Below are positions 17,104-26,126 of a stretch of 64,000 nt of DNA, in pieces (position 1 is the first letter of the stretch; the number at the start of each line of letters is the position of its first letter). A program made the position numbers and the translations under genes. The DNA comes from an uncultured Muribaculaceae bacterium. Lineage in GTDB: Bacteria; Bacteroidota; Bacteroidia; Bacteroidales; Muribaculaceae. The stretch spans positions 1 through 64,000 of the forward strand of contig CAJTXL010000011.1 of the NCBI GenBank assembly GCA_910583525.1, read 5' to 3'. Under the pieces are notes generated by a model. That model was not told the origin of the DNA. It saw only the letters and a list, made by a program, of their open reading frames with translations, and made no database searches.

Positions 17104-18630
17104 TTACATACCGAGCACGGCGAAAATTTCGGGGCTGAAGGTTGTTTTAATCAGATTGACGAAGAAGTTGGGGAAGCAGCCGATAGCAGCCACGCATACG
17201 ATGAGCGCTGCGGTCGAGAGGCGTTCCCACCATGTGGCGTCGGTCAGTTCGCGGTGATGGTCGTTGTATACCGGGCCGAAAAGGAGCTTGCCGACAACGC
17301 GGAGAATGTAGACCGCCGTGATGACAATCGAGCAGCATGCGATGATGGTGAAGACTATGCGGAGCGAGCCTGCGCCGGCAAGGAAGTCGGCCATACCGGC
17401 TTTGAACGAGCCGACGAAGATAGTCATCTCAGCCACAAAGCCGCTGAGGCCGGGGAGACCGAGCGACGCCATACCGGCGATAACGTAGCACACCGACAAA
17501 TAAGGCATAATCTGCATCATGCCGCCCATCTCGGTGATTTCGCGAGTGTGGGTGCGGCCGTAAATCATGCCGATAAGGGCGAAGAAGAGCGCCGTCATCA
17601 GGCCGTGCGAGAGCATCTGCATGATAGCGCCGGTCATTGCAGTGGTGTTGAGCATGAGGATGGCGAAGAGCACCAGGCCGCAGTGCGACACCGACGAATA
17701 GGCGTTGATGTATTTAAGGTCGGTCTTGACGCATGCGCAGAAAGCTCCATAGACAACCGAGATGCCGGTGAGGATAAGGAATATCCAAGCGAGTTCGTGG
17801 GCAGCCTGCGGCATGAGGTAGATTGCCACACGGAAGCATCCGTATCCGCCGAGCTTCATGAGCACGCCGGCGTGGAGCATCGATACGGCAGTGGGAGCCG
17901 AAGCGTGACCGTCGGGACTCCATGTGTGGAAGGGGAACATGGCACCGAGCACGCCGAAGCCTACAAAGGTCATCGGGAAGAGGAACTGCTGCCATCCGTG
18001 GGGGATGGACGCGTTCGAAGCGATTTCGAGTATGTTCCATGTCAGTGGCTGTCCTTCGGGCGCCGAGTGGTAGTAGATGCCGATGAGACCGAGCATAAGG
18101 AATGCGGAGCCGCCCATAAGCATCAGGGTAAGCTTCATTGCCGAATAGTTCTTGCGGCCCGAGCCCCATACACCGATGAGAAGATACATCGGAATAAGGG
18201 CGACTTCATAGAACATGAACATCGTGAATAGGTCGATGGAGATGAAGAAGCCGAAAACGCCGGTCGACAGAAGTATCAGCCAAAGGAAGAATTCTTTTGG
18301 CTGCGCGATTGTCCACGAGGCGAAAGAGCCGGTGAAGAGGATTATCGACGACAGCAGAAGCATGGCGATTGAAATGCCGTCGACACCGACAGCGAGATTG
18401 ATATGCAGAGGTGCGAACCACGTCCACGAGTCTACGAACAGCATAGGAGCGGCCTCGCCTGCTGCGCGCAGGTCGAGATATTGCAGCAGAAGCACTACCG
18501 ACAGGGCTATCAGCGCGGTAGAGCCGACTACGGCCACGGCGCGTATCTGACGCACGTTGCGGCAGAGTCCTACTCCCGCAAGCATCAACAGCGGGATGAC
18601 TACAAAGTAGATTAAGATATTAGAAAACAT
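17104..18630 (-). CDS. nuoM: NADH-quinone oxidoreductase subunit M
   Basis: 508 residues, about 14 membrane helices. The conserved antiporter block is present (FPFHTWSPDGHASAPTAVSM near residue 233), and Glu in FMFYEVALIPMYLLIG corresponds to the key Glu of transmembrane helix 5 in NuoM. It forms one of the three proton channels of complex I. It is followed by nuoN after 21 bp and preceded by nuoL with a 42-bp gap. Confidence 0.95.
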   Translation of the reverse strand: MFSNILIYFVVIPLLMLAGVGLCRNVRQIRAVAVVGSTALIALSVVLLLQYLDLRAAGEAAPMLFVDSWTWFAPLHINLAVGVDGISIAMLLLSSIILFTGSFASWTIAQPKEFFLWLILLSTGVFGFFISIDLFTMFMFYEVALIPMYLLIGVWGSGRKNYSAMKLTLMLMGGSAFLMLGLIGIYYHSAPEGQPLTWNILEIASNASIPHGWQQFLFPMTFVGFGVLGAMFPFHTWSPDGHASAPTAVSMLHAGVLMKLGGYGCFRVAIYLMPQAAHELAWIFLILTGISVVYGAFCACVKTDLKYINAYSSVSHCGLVLFAILMLNTTAMTGAIMQMLSHGLMTALFFALIGMIYGRTHTREITEMGGMMQIMPYLSVCYVIAGMASLGLPGLSGFVAEMTIFVGSFKAGMADFLAGAGSLRIVFTIIACCSIVITAVYILRVVGKLLFGPVYNDHHRELTDATWWERLSTAALIVCVAAIGCFPNFFVNLIKTTFSPEIFAVLGM

Positions 18631-18672
18631 CGTGAGTTACTGATTTTATGTATTTGCACTGTTGATGATTGG

Positions 18673-20682
18673 TCATATCAGGCATAGCACCGTGATGCCT
18701 CCGAGGGCAAGGGCGCCGATAAGATAGTACCACACATACATCTGTATCTGGCCCGACTGGAGAGGCTTGATGGCGTCGGAAGCCTTGTTTGTGATGGTGG
18801 CGAAAGAGTCCATAGTGCCGTCGATTATGTGGCGGTCGAACCATGCCAAGGGGCGGCATACGCTGTTGAATATGATTTTATGGGTGATGAACATGTAGAG
18901 TTCGTCCCAATAGAAGCGGTGGTAGCTCCATGTCCAAAGAGCCGGAAGGGCTTTTCTGAATTTTTCGGGAAGAGAGTTCTCCTTGCGGTACATCACCGTT
19001 GCAAGGCCTATGCCGAGCAGGGCGACGATGAGACTGACGGTTGCCACGCTCCAGTCGAAGTGCTCCATGAAGTCGTAGGCGTGTCCGTCCCATGTCACAA
19101 GATTGCCGAAAGGAATAAATCCGGCCACGCAGGAGATTGCAGCGAGGATGATGAGCGGCAGGCTCATGGTCCAGGGCTGGTCGTGCGGAGCGTGGTGTCC
19201 TTCGGGCACTTTATGCTCTTTCCACCAGAATATGAGGTAGTAGAGACGGAACATGTAGAAAGCCGTCATGCCGGCGACAAGCGACATCCATATGTAAGCC
19301 ACCCAGTCGTAGCCCATGCAGCTGCTGAGGATTTCGTCCTTGGAGAAGAAGCCCGAGAACGGAATGATGCCGGCAATGGCGAGACAGCCGATGAGGAAGG
19401 TGATATGCGTAATAGGCATGTGCTTGCGCAGGCCGTGCATGGCAGTGTAGTCGTTAGAGCCGATGGCGTGGATGAGCGCGCCGGCACCGAGGAAGAGCAG
19501 GGCCTTGAACATGGCGTGCGTGAACAGATGGAACATCGAGGCCATATATCCGAGGCCATGGTGTATTTCGGGACGAGCCACACCGAGCGATACCATCATG
19601 AATGCAATCTGCGATATGGTCGAGAACGCGAGCACGCGTTTGATGTCGACCTGAGTGCAGGCCACCATTGCGGCGTAGAATGCGGTGAGGGCACCTACGA
19701 CGGTGATGATGATGAGCGAGGTTTCTTCCATCAGATAGAGGGGGAAGAGACGGGCCACAAGATATACGCCTGCCACAACCATCGTAGCGGCGTGGATGAG
19801 CGCCGACACGGGGGTGGGGCCTTCCATGGCGTCAGGAAGCCATATATGCAGGGGCATCATGGCCGACTTACCCATGCCGCCCATGAAGATGAGCACCAAA
19901 GCCCATGTGAGCACCGAGCCGCCCATGAATACGGGAGCGGCGCTGTTCTCGAATATGCTGCGTATGCCCTGGGCGGTGCCTTCGTTCACCTGATATACAT
20001 TGGCAAGACCTTCAACGGGTATCGATGTCAATTCGGTGAAGTTGAATGTGCCTGTATAGTACGACAGGGTGAGAATGCCGATGAGGAAGCCGAGGTCGGC
20101 GAAACGGGTCACGATGAAGGCTTTCTTGGAGGCCGACACTGCCGACGGTTTGATGTAGTAGAAACCGATAAGCAGATAGGACGAAGCGCCCACGAGTTCC
20201 CAGAAGATGTACATCTGGAAGATGTTAGGAGCTACCACAAGACCGAGCATCGAGAAGCTGAACAGCGACAGGAAGGCGTAGAAGCGCTGGAAACCGTGTT
20301 CATACACCCCGTGGTGGTCGCGCATGTAGCCGAGCGAATAGAGATGCACCATGAAAGAGATGGTCGTGATTACCACCAGCATCATGGCCGAAATCGGGTC
20401 GAGGAAGAAGCCGAGCTTTATTGCGAGCTTGTCGGTGAACTGCAGCCAAGTCTGGTCGAAGACCATATACTGGAGACGTTCGCCGGCCGCGTTTATGAAC
20501 TCGGGAGCTCCGCTGAAGAAATATGTGAATGCGGTATAGTACGACAGCACCAAAACAGTGCCCATACCCAAAGTGCCGAGAATTCCGGCGAGCTTATGGG
20601 TCATCTTCATGCCGCAAAGGCCGAGGAAGACGAACATAAACAGCGGAATGGCAAGTATCAGAACAGGAATAGTGGCTTCCAT
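18673..20682 (-). CDS. nuoL: NADH-quinone oxidoreductase subunit L
   Basis: 669 residues, the normal size, with about 16 membrane helices. The motif MMPLHIWLPDAMEGPTPVSA near residue 277 is the NuoL form of the antiporter signature, and WELVGASSYLLIGFYYIKPS holds the conserved Glu. The C-terminal part carries the long lateral helix that ties the membrane arm together. It is the distal proton channel of complex I. The start lies 5 bp after the nuoK stop. Confidence 0.95.
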   Translation of the reverse strand: MEATIPVLILAIPLFMFVFLGLCGMKMTHKLAGILGTLGMGTVLVLSYYTAFTYFFSGAPEFINAAGERLQYMVFDQTWLQFTDKLAIKLGFFLDPISAMMLVVITTISFMVHLYSLGYMRDHHGVYEHGFQRFYAFLSLFSFSMLGLVVAPNIFQMYIFWELVGASSYLLIGFYYIKPSAVSASKKAFIVTRFADLGFLIGILTLSYYTGTFNFTELTSIPVEGLANVYQVNEGTAQGIRSIFENSAAPVFMGGSVLTWALVLIFMGGMGKSAMMPLHIWLPDAMEGPTPVSALIHAATMVVAGVYLVARLFPLYLMEETSLIIITVVGALTAFYAAMVACTQVDIKRVLAFSTISQIAFMMVSLGVARPEIHHGLGYMASMFHLFTHAMFKALLFLGAGALIHAIGSNDYTAMHGLRKHMPITHITFLIGCLAIAGIIPFSGFFSKDEILSSCMGYDWVAYIWMSLVAGMTAFYMFRLYYLIFWWKEHKVPEGHHAPHDQPWTMSLPLIILAAISCVAGFIPFGNLVTWDGHAYDFMEHFDWSVATVSLIVALLGIGLATVMYRKENSLPEKFRKALPALWTWSYHRFYWDELYMFITHKIIFNSVCRPLAWFDRHIIDGTMDSFATITNKASDAIKPLQSGQIQMYVWYYLIGALALGGITVLCLI

Positions 20683-20687
20683 GGCGC

Positions 20688-21008
20688 TTAGAATTTCATT
20701 TCGTTAAGCGAGCGCACGTCGATATTCTTGGCGGCTCGGAAGATGTTTATAATAATTGCGATAGCGAGCGCCGTTTCGGCAGCGGCTATAGCGATTGCAA
20801 ACAATGTGAAGAACATACCCTCCATCTGTTCGGGATAGAGAAAACGGTTGAACACCACAAAATTGATATCGACGGCGTTGAGCATCAGCTCAAGCGATAT
20901 CAGCATCGCAATCATATTCTTACGGGTGATGAACCCGTATACTCCGCAACAGAACATTATCAGCGCGGGCACAAGATAGAATACTGCTGTTATTTCCATA
21001 GTTGTCAA
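20688..21008 (-). CDS. nuoK: NADH-quinone oxidoreductase subunit K
   Basis: 106 residues from the first ATG at 21008; an alternative ATG at 20999 gives 103. Three membrane helices with the two conserved buried glutamates, one in ISLELMLNAVDINFV and one in AAAETALAIAI, identify the subunit. These glutamates are needed for proton translocation in complex I. With the longer start the gene overlaps nuoJ by 4 bp. Confidence 0.95.
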   Translation of the reverse strand: MTTMEITAVFYLVPALIMFCCGVYGFITRKNMIAMLISLELMLNAVDINFVVFNRFLYPEQMEGMFFTLFAIAIAAAETALAIAIIINIFRAAKNIDVRSLNEMKF

Positions 21009-21517
21009 CGTTTACGGGCGATTACCACTCCACCTATTATACATGCGAGAAGCAGCACGCTGACGGCCTCGAAAGGCAACAGGTACTGACCGGCGCCGGT
21101 GCCGAGGAGCGCAGTGCCGACGGCATCCATGTCGGGCGCCTGCATTTCGGGCTTGGCCACGAAAGCCATGCAACGGCTAAGCAGTGCGTAGCCGGCGACC
21201 ACAAGCATTGCCACTGCGGCAATTGCGCCAAGCACACGTGAGCGCGAGGTGAGGCGCTCAGTGTTGTCGCCCGGACGGCTGGTAAGAAGGATGGCGAAGA
21301 CGAACAGCACCACAATGCCTCCGGCATACACCGCAATCTGCACGGCGCCAAGGAACTCGTAGTCGAGCATGAAGTAGACCACGGCGGCGGCAAATAGGGT
21401 GAACAGCAGGTATGTGGCGGCACGCAAAATCTTGCGCGTAGTTACGGCCATCACAGAGAAGACTATCATCGCCAGCGCGACGATGAAATACATGATTAAA
21501 CTTCCTACTGATTCCAT
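21005..21517 (-). CDS. nuoJ: NADH-quinone oxidoreductase subunit J
   Basis: 170 residues with five membrane helices. The third-helix motif YEFLGAVQIAVYAGGIVVLFVF is the family signature, including the pi-bulge region important for coupling. It sits next to nuoK in the membrane arm. The start lies 8 bp after the nuoI stop and its end overlaps nuoK, so these small subunits are probably coupled in translation. Confidence 0.95.
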   Translation of the reverse strand: MESVGSLIMYFIVALAMIVFSVMAVTTRKILRAATYLLFTLFAAAVVYFMLDYEFLGAVQIAVYAGGIVVLFVFAILLTSRPGDNTERLTSRSRVLGAIAAVAMLVVAGYALLSRCMAFVAKPEMQAPDMDAVGTALLGTGAGQYLLPFEAVSVLLLACIIGGVVIARKR

Positions 21518-21525
21518 ATATCGGT

Positions 21526-22140
21526 TTATTTATTTTCTTCTTTGTTGTCGTCGGCCCTCGGCGCTTCTGTGGCTTCGGCGGCTTTTGCAGCTGCTTTGGC
21601 GGCAGCGGCAGCCTTTGCGGCGGCAATCTTGGCCTCACGCTCGGCGGCGATTTTGGCAAGTTCTTCGGGCGTGGGCTCCGGCTCTTCCTTTTCGGGGAGA
21701 TAGTTGAGCTGCTTTACGAGTTTGGAGCGTGTGAACACGGCCTGCTCGAAGTCGTTGTCGAACTCTATGGCGCCCGTGGGGCAGTTTGTCACGCACAGCT
21801 GGCAGAAAGTGCAGCTGCCGAGGTCGTAGAGGTATTTGACAAGTTTTTTCTTTTTGGTGCCCTGAGGAGTGGTTACCATCTTGCTCTCTATGGCGATTGT
21901 GCCGTTGGGGCAGTTGCGCTCACAGTTGCCGCAGGCTATGCACTTATGGTTTCCGTCGGCATCGTAGATGAATTTCAGCTCGGCGCGGAAACGCTCTGCC
22001 GGATGATGGGTGAGACGGTTTTCGGGATAGCACTCCGTGATTTTAGGGGTGATGAACTCCTTGCCGGTGACTTTCATGCCTTTGAGGAGGCTTGCGACAC
22101 CGGTGCCTAAGGATGAGAAATATTCTTTTACACTACCCAT
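21526..22140 (-). CDS. nuoI: NADH-quinone oxidoreductase subunit I (2x[4Fe-4S])
   Basis: 204 residues. Two ferredoxin-type CxxCxxCxxxCP motifs (Cys67, 70, 73, 77 and Cys110, 113, 116, 120) bind clusters N6a and N6b, which pass electrons towards NuoB. The last 50 or so residues form an unusual Ala/Lys/Glu-rich tail ending in Asn-Lys that the core fold does not need. The gene is the first complex I gene after the embedded ATP synthase block: atpG ends 55 bp upstream, with no terminator or promoter visible in the gap. Confidence 0.95.
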   Translation of the reverse strand: MGSVKEYFSSLGTGVASLLKGMKVTGKEFITPKITECYPENRLTHHPAERFRAELKFIYDADGNHKCIACGNCERNCPNGTIAIESKMVTTPQGTKKKKLVKYLYDLGSCTFCQLCVTNCPTGAIEFDNDFEQAVFTRSKLVKQLNYLPEKEEPEPTPEELAKIAAEREAKIAAAKAAAAAKAAAKAAEATEAPRADDNKEENK

Positions 22141-22195
22141 GGATTTGGTTCTCTATTGAGTGTTAGTTTGATTAATTCAATATGTTATAGCCGTA

Positions 22196-23086
22196 TCAGT
22201 CGCGGGCCTGTCCACCGACAATGTCGAGTAGTTCGGTGGTTATGCTCTGCTGGCGCAGCTTGTTGTATTCGAGTTGGAGTTGTTCGAGGAGCTTTTGGGC
22301 GTTGTCGTTGGCGCTTTGCATTGCCATGACACGCGCAGCCTGTTCCGAAGCCCTGTTTTCGGCGAAAGCCTCCTGCATGAGCGACAGCAGATACATGGGC
22401 AGCACGGTCGAGAAGATGGTGGCGGCGTCAGGCTCGAAGAGATAGGGGCGGCCTTCGCCTTTGGCGTTGTCGCCAGCAAGGTCTTCCTGCGAGAGGGGGA
22501 GATATACATCCGACACAAGCCGCTGTCGGCCGGCCGAATGGAAGTGCATGTACTGCAGCACGACCTTGTCGAGTTCTCCGGCAAGGAAGCGGCTCTCAAA
22601 GCCTTGGGCGAACGCCTTGACGTCATCGCCTTCGCTCTTTGAGTCGACCGTCACCTCACCGATGGTGAGCCGTGGGTCGGATACGGCGATTTTTTCTACG
22701 GCACGGCGCATCTTCTTGCCTACGGGTACTATCTCTATCTCGACATCGTGCCCCGCCTCGTCTCTGAGCGAGGCGATTGTGGCGAGCATGCCTTTGAATA
22801 TGTTAACATTGTATGCGCCGCAAAGGCCGTCGTCGCTACCGAGCACTATTATGGCGGCACGACGGATTGTCTGACGCTTGGCCGCCAGCGGGGAGCTGAC
22901 GGCAGCGTCTGACGACAATAGGTTCGCAATCACGGTCTGCACACAGTTGCGGAACGGCTGCAAACGGCGCAGGACACCCTCAGCCTTGTGCATTTTGGCC
23001 GAGGAAATCATCTTCATGGCTCCCGTAATCTTCTCGGAAGATGCGACAGAGCCTATTCGTCCTTTAAGTTCGCGTAGTGTTGCCAT
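22196..23086 (-). CDS. atpG: ATP synthase F1 subunit gamma
   Basis: 296 residues. The N-terminal helix MATLRELKGRIGSVASSEKITGAMKMISSAKM and the C-terminal YNKLRQQSITTELLDIVGGQ are the two conserved coiled-coil halves of the rotor shaft. The middle domain (LGSDDGLCGAYNVNIFK) is also typical. It turns inside the alpha3beta3 ring. It is the last gene of the atp block and is followed directly by nuoI on the same strand. Confidence 0.96.
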   Translation of the reverse strand: MATLRELKGRIGSVASSEKITGAMKMISSAKMHKAEGVLRRLQPFRNCVQTVIANLLSSDAAVSSPLAAKRQTIRRAAIIVLGSDDGLCGAYNVNIFKGMLATIASLRDEAGHDVEIEIVPVGKKMRRAVEKIAVSDPRLTIGEVTVDSKSEGDDVKAFAQGFESRFLAGELDKVVLQYMHFHSAGRQRLVSDVYLPLSQEDLAGDNAKGEGRPYLFEPDAATIFSTVLPMYLLSLMQEAFAENRASEQAARVMAMQSANDNAQKLLEQLQLEYNKLRQQSITTELLDIVGGQARD

Positions 23087-23130
23087 TTAGCGTTTGTGTG
23101 GGTGATTGGGGATATTGATTTTCAATGTTT

Positions 23131-24711
23131 TTATTTCGATGCGAAGCGTGCCGCAACTTCTTTGGCGGTTTCGGTGAGTTTCTGAGCCACATCGTCGGTG
23201 AGCTTGCCTTGTGCGAGCTGAGCGAGCACTTCGTCGGCATATTTGGCTTCGATGAGCTGGATGAACTGCTTTTCGAACTCGGCGACATCGGCGATGGGCA
23301 CGTTTTCGAGAAGTCCGTTCACGCCGCAGTATATGATGGCGATTTCTTTTGCGACAGGCATGGGGCGGTATTGTGGCTGGATGAGCAGGCGTTCGTTCTT
23401 GCGGCCTTTGTCGATGACGCGAGCCGTAACGGGGTCCATGTCGCCGCCGAATTTCGTGAATGATTCAAGCTCACGGAACTGGGCCTGGTCGATTTTGAGC
23501 GTGCCGGCCACCTTTTTCATAGCCTTGACCTGTGCGTTGCCGCCTACACGCGAAACCGAAATACCGACGTTGATAGCCGGACGGATACCGCGGTTGAACA
23601 GGGCCGTTTCAAGGAATATCTGGCCGTCGGTGATAGAAATCACGTTGGTGGGGATATACGCCGATACGTCGCCGGCCTGGGTTTCGATGATAGGGAGCGC
23701 CGTGAGCGAACCGCCGGCTTTTACGAGCGGCTTTAGCGGTGCCGGCAGGTCGTTCATCTGAGATGCCACTTCCTGGTTGTCGATGATTTTTGCGGCACGT
23801 TCGAGCAGACGCGAGTGCAGGTAGAAAATATCGCCGGGGTAGGCTTCACGACCCGAGGGGCGTTTGAGAATCAGCGACACTTCGCGGTAAGCCACAGCCT
23901 GTTTCGAGAGGTCATCGTAGACGATGAGCGCGTCACGGCCGGTATCACGGAAGAACTCGCCTATGGCAACACCGGCGAACGGTGCGAAATAGCGCATCGC
24001 GGCCGACTCGGATGCTGTTGCGGCAACGACCACGGTATAGTCGAGGGCACCGTACTGTCTGAGAGTCTCCACCGTAGCGGCGATAGACGAAGCCTTTTGC
24101 CCGATAGCCACATAGATGCAGTAGACAGGCTTACCTTCTTCAAATCCCTTGCGCTGGTTGATGATGGTGTCGATGGCTATGGCTGTTTTGCCTATCTGGC
24201 GGTCGCCGATAATCAGCTCGCGCTGTCCGCGGCCTATGGGCACCATAGAGTCGATGGCTTTGAGGCCTGTCTGTAGAGGTTGCGTTACAGGCTGACGGTA
24301 GATTACGCCGGGGGCCTTACGTTCAAGCGGCAGACGGATGAGGTCTCCGCCGATGGGGCCACGGCCGTCGATTGGCTCGCCGAGAATATTGATTACGCGC
24401 CCGAGCAAGCCTTCGCCCACCGGGATAGAGGCAATCTCGCCTGTACGACGCACGGTCATGTTCTCGGTGACCTTGTCGACGCTGTTGAGAAGAATAACGC
24501 CTACGTTGCTCTCCTCAAGGTTCATGGCCACGCCTTTTACGCCGTTTTCGAACTCTACCAGTTCGTTTGCGCCGACCTTGTCGAGGCCGTAGACGTGAGC
24601 AACGCCGTCGCCCACCTCGAGCACGGTGCCGACTTCTTCAAACGTCACTTTTGCGTTGACGTTCTCGAGCTGTTGCTTCAATACTTCTGAAATCTCGCTG
24701 GGATTTATCAT
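23131..24711 (-). CDS. atpA: ATP synthase F1 subunit alpha
   Basis: 526 residues. The P-loop GDRQIGKT (169-176) and the arginine-finger region (ISVSRVGGNAQVKAMKKVAG) are intact. The protein forms the non-catalytic sites of F1 and supplies the Arg finger to beta. It stands between atpH (52 bp upstream) and atpG (44 bp downstream), in the usual Bacteroidota order. Confidence 0.97.
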   Translation of the reverse strand: MINPSEISEVLKQQLENVNAKVTFEEVGTVLEVGDGVAHVYGLDKVGANELVEFENGVKGVAMNLEESNVGVILLNSVDKVTENMTVRRTGEIASIPVGEGLLGRVINILGEPIDGRGPIGGDLIRLPLERKAPGVIYRQPVTQPLQTGLKAIDSMVPIGRGQRELIIGDRQIGKTAIAIDTIINQRKGFEEGKPVYCIYVAIGQKASSIAATVETLRQYGALDYTVVVAATASESAAMRYFAPFAGVAIGEFFRDTGRDALIVYDDLSKQAVAYREVSLILKRPSGREAYPGDIFYLHSRLLERAAKIIDNQEVASQMNDLPAPLKPLVKAGGSLTALPIIETQAGDVSAYIPTNVISITDGQIFLETALFNRGIRPAINVGISVSRVGGNAQVKAMKKVAGTLKIDQAQFRELESFTKFGGDMDPVTARVIDKGRKNERLLIQPQYRPMPVAKEIAIIYCGVNGLLENVPIADVAEFEKQFIQLIEAKYADEVLAQLAQGKLTDDVAQKLTETAKEVAARFASK

Positions 24712-24763
24712 TTATGTGCGTGAGCTTGCTGAGTGATAATGATGTTTTAGTTTAAAACTGCTG

Positions 24764-25309
24764 CTACTGCAACAGATGCAGCCTGAGCTGCTTGAGACGT
24801 GTGGCTACGGAAGCGTCGAGGCGCTCCGAGTTTACCGTGACGGTGAAACCACCGATAAGCGCGGCATTTACCTTATAGTCGAATTCAAAAGTGCCTTTGC
24901 CTATATGCTTTGCGACAACGGCTTCAAGGCGCCGGCGCTCTTCATCGGGCATGGGGGCGGCACTCTCCACCTCCACACGGTAGATGTCGTTTGCCGAGCG
25001 GTAGATGTCGATATAGGCACGGGCGATATCCCACGCGAGGTCGAGGCGCTTGTTGCGGCGCAGGAGCTTCAGGAAATCGCCGAAAGTGGGGATTCCTGCC
25101 GCAGCGGCGCCCGAAGCCTGTGTCAGCAACGCTTCTTTGTCATCGTCCGACACGAAAGGGTTCGCCACTGTCGAGGCCAATGCCGGCTCTGCGGCAAACG
25201 AAGCAGCAAGCGCCTGCATAAGGCTGTATAGCGCATCGTTGTCGCCACGGTCGGCGCCTACTTCGTAGAGCGCTTTGGCATATCGGCGAGGGATAAGACC
25301 TTTGTCCAT
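24764..25309 (-). CDS. atpH: ATP synthase F1 subunit delta
   Basis: 181 residues. The N-terminal helical bundle opening (GLIPRRYAKALYEVG) and the C-terminal segment GGFTVTVNSERLDASVATRLKQL are family features of delta/OSCP, which ties the peripheral stalk (b subunits) to the top of F1. It starts 6 bp after atpF. Confidence 0.94.
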   Translation of the reverse strand: MDKGLIPRRYAKALYEVGADRGDNDALYSLMQALAASFAAEPALASTVANPFVSDDDKEALLTQASGAAAAGIPTFGDFLKLLRRNKRLDLAWDIARAYIDIYRSANDIYRVEVESAAPMPDEERRRLEAVVAKHIGKGTFEFDYKVNAALIGGFTVTVNSERLDASVATRLKQLRLHLLQ

Positions 25310-25315
25310 AGCTTA

Positions 25316-25813
25316 TCAGTTGTTCTTTTCAATCTCATCGAGCAAGGAGTCGACCAGTTTGTCCTGTGCCTTGTCCTGCTGCATTTGCCGGTTTACGATT
25401 TTGCCTGCTATTTGCAGTGCGAAGTCGCTCACCTGGTTGCGGAATTGTTGGCGCGCCTCTTTCTGCTGCTGCTGTATCTGCAATTTCGCGTTGTCCATCA
25501 CCTTCTGGGCTTCGGCCTGGGCCTCGTTGCGGGCCTGCTCGATGATTTGTGTCTTCATCTTGTCGGCCTCGCGGAGCATATCGGCCTGTTGGCGACGGGC
25601 TTCGTTTAGATACGTTTCGGCTTGTTGGCGCGCGTTGTCGAGCTGTTCTTTAGCGGCTTGAGCATACTCCACACCCTTGTCGATGAGTTCGGCACGGCTG
25701 TCGACACTCTTGAGGATGACGGGCCAGGCAAACTTCCACAGAATGAGGAAGAGGATGCCGAAGGCAATGAACATCCAGAATATCAGGCCGAAATCGGGAG
25801 TGAACAGTTCCAT
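25316..25813 (-). CDS. atpF: ATP synthase F0 subunit b
   Basis: 165 residues with one N-terminal membrane helix (FGLIFWMFIAFGILFLILWKF) followed by a long charged helix rich in Ala, Gln, Glu and Lys, the right-handed coiled coil of the stator stalk. It starts 23 bp after atpE and ends 6 bp before atpH. There is only one b gene here, so the stalk is probably a homodimer. Confidence 0.95.
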   Translation of the reverse strand: MELFTPDFGLIFWMFIAFGILFLILWKFAWPVILKSVDSRAELIDKGVEYAQAAKEQLDNARQQAETYLNEARRQQADMLREADKMKTQIIEQARNEAQAEAQKVMDNAKLQIQQQQKEARQQFRNQVSDFALQIAGKIVNRQMQQDKAQDKLVDSLLDEIEKNN

Positions 25814-25836
25814 TTAATCAGCGCGTTAAAGACAGA

Positions 25837-26079
25837 TTAGAGGAAGAGCGAGAGTGCGCAGACAATCACAGCGAACAGGGCCACACCTTCGACGAGGGCG
25901 GCAATCACAATCATGTTGCTTCGGATGTCGCCGGCTGCTTCGGGCTGACGAGCAATTGCTTCCATAGCTGAAGCGCCGATTTTACCGATACCGATACCAG
26001 CGCCGATGGCTGCGATGGCAGCGCCGAAAGAGGCGCCGAGTCCCAGAACGGGAGCGATTTCTGCTAAAAGTCCAAACAT
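25837..26079 (-). CDS. atpE: ATP synthase F0 subunit c
   Basis: 80 residues forming a helical hairpin. The first helix carries the glycine-rich GAGIGIGKIG run, the loop has ARQPE, and the second helix holds the ion-carrying Glu64 (AALVEGVALF). The residue after Glu64 is Gly, and the Ser/Thr and Gln ligands of sodium-binding rings are not evident, so a proton ring is the simpler reading. It lies between atpB and atpF. Confidence 0.95.
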   Translation of the reverse strand: MFGLLAEIAPVLGLGASFGAAIAAIGAGIGIGKIGASAMEAIARQPEAAGDIRSNMIVIAALVEGVALFAVIVCALSLFL

Positions 26080-26126
26080 AGTCTTTTAAGTTTTATTTTG
26101 TTGGTTTATTATTGATTTCTATTATT

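Noticed and set aside
18829..20691. Long open frame on the plus strand opposite nuoL (about 620 codons)
   Set aside because: Its composition is extremely rich in His, Glu and Arg, it resembles no protein family, and it mirrors the codon bias of a certain nuoL gene. The same holds for the frames opposite nuoM (17254-18231), nuoH (29142-30146), speA (39474-40556) and pckA (42675-44111).
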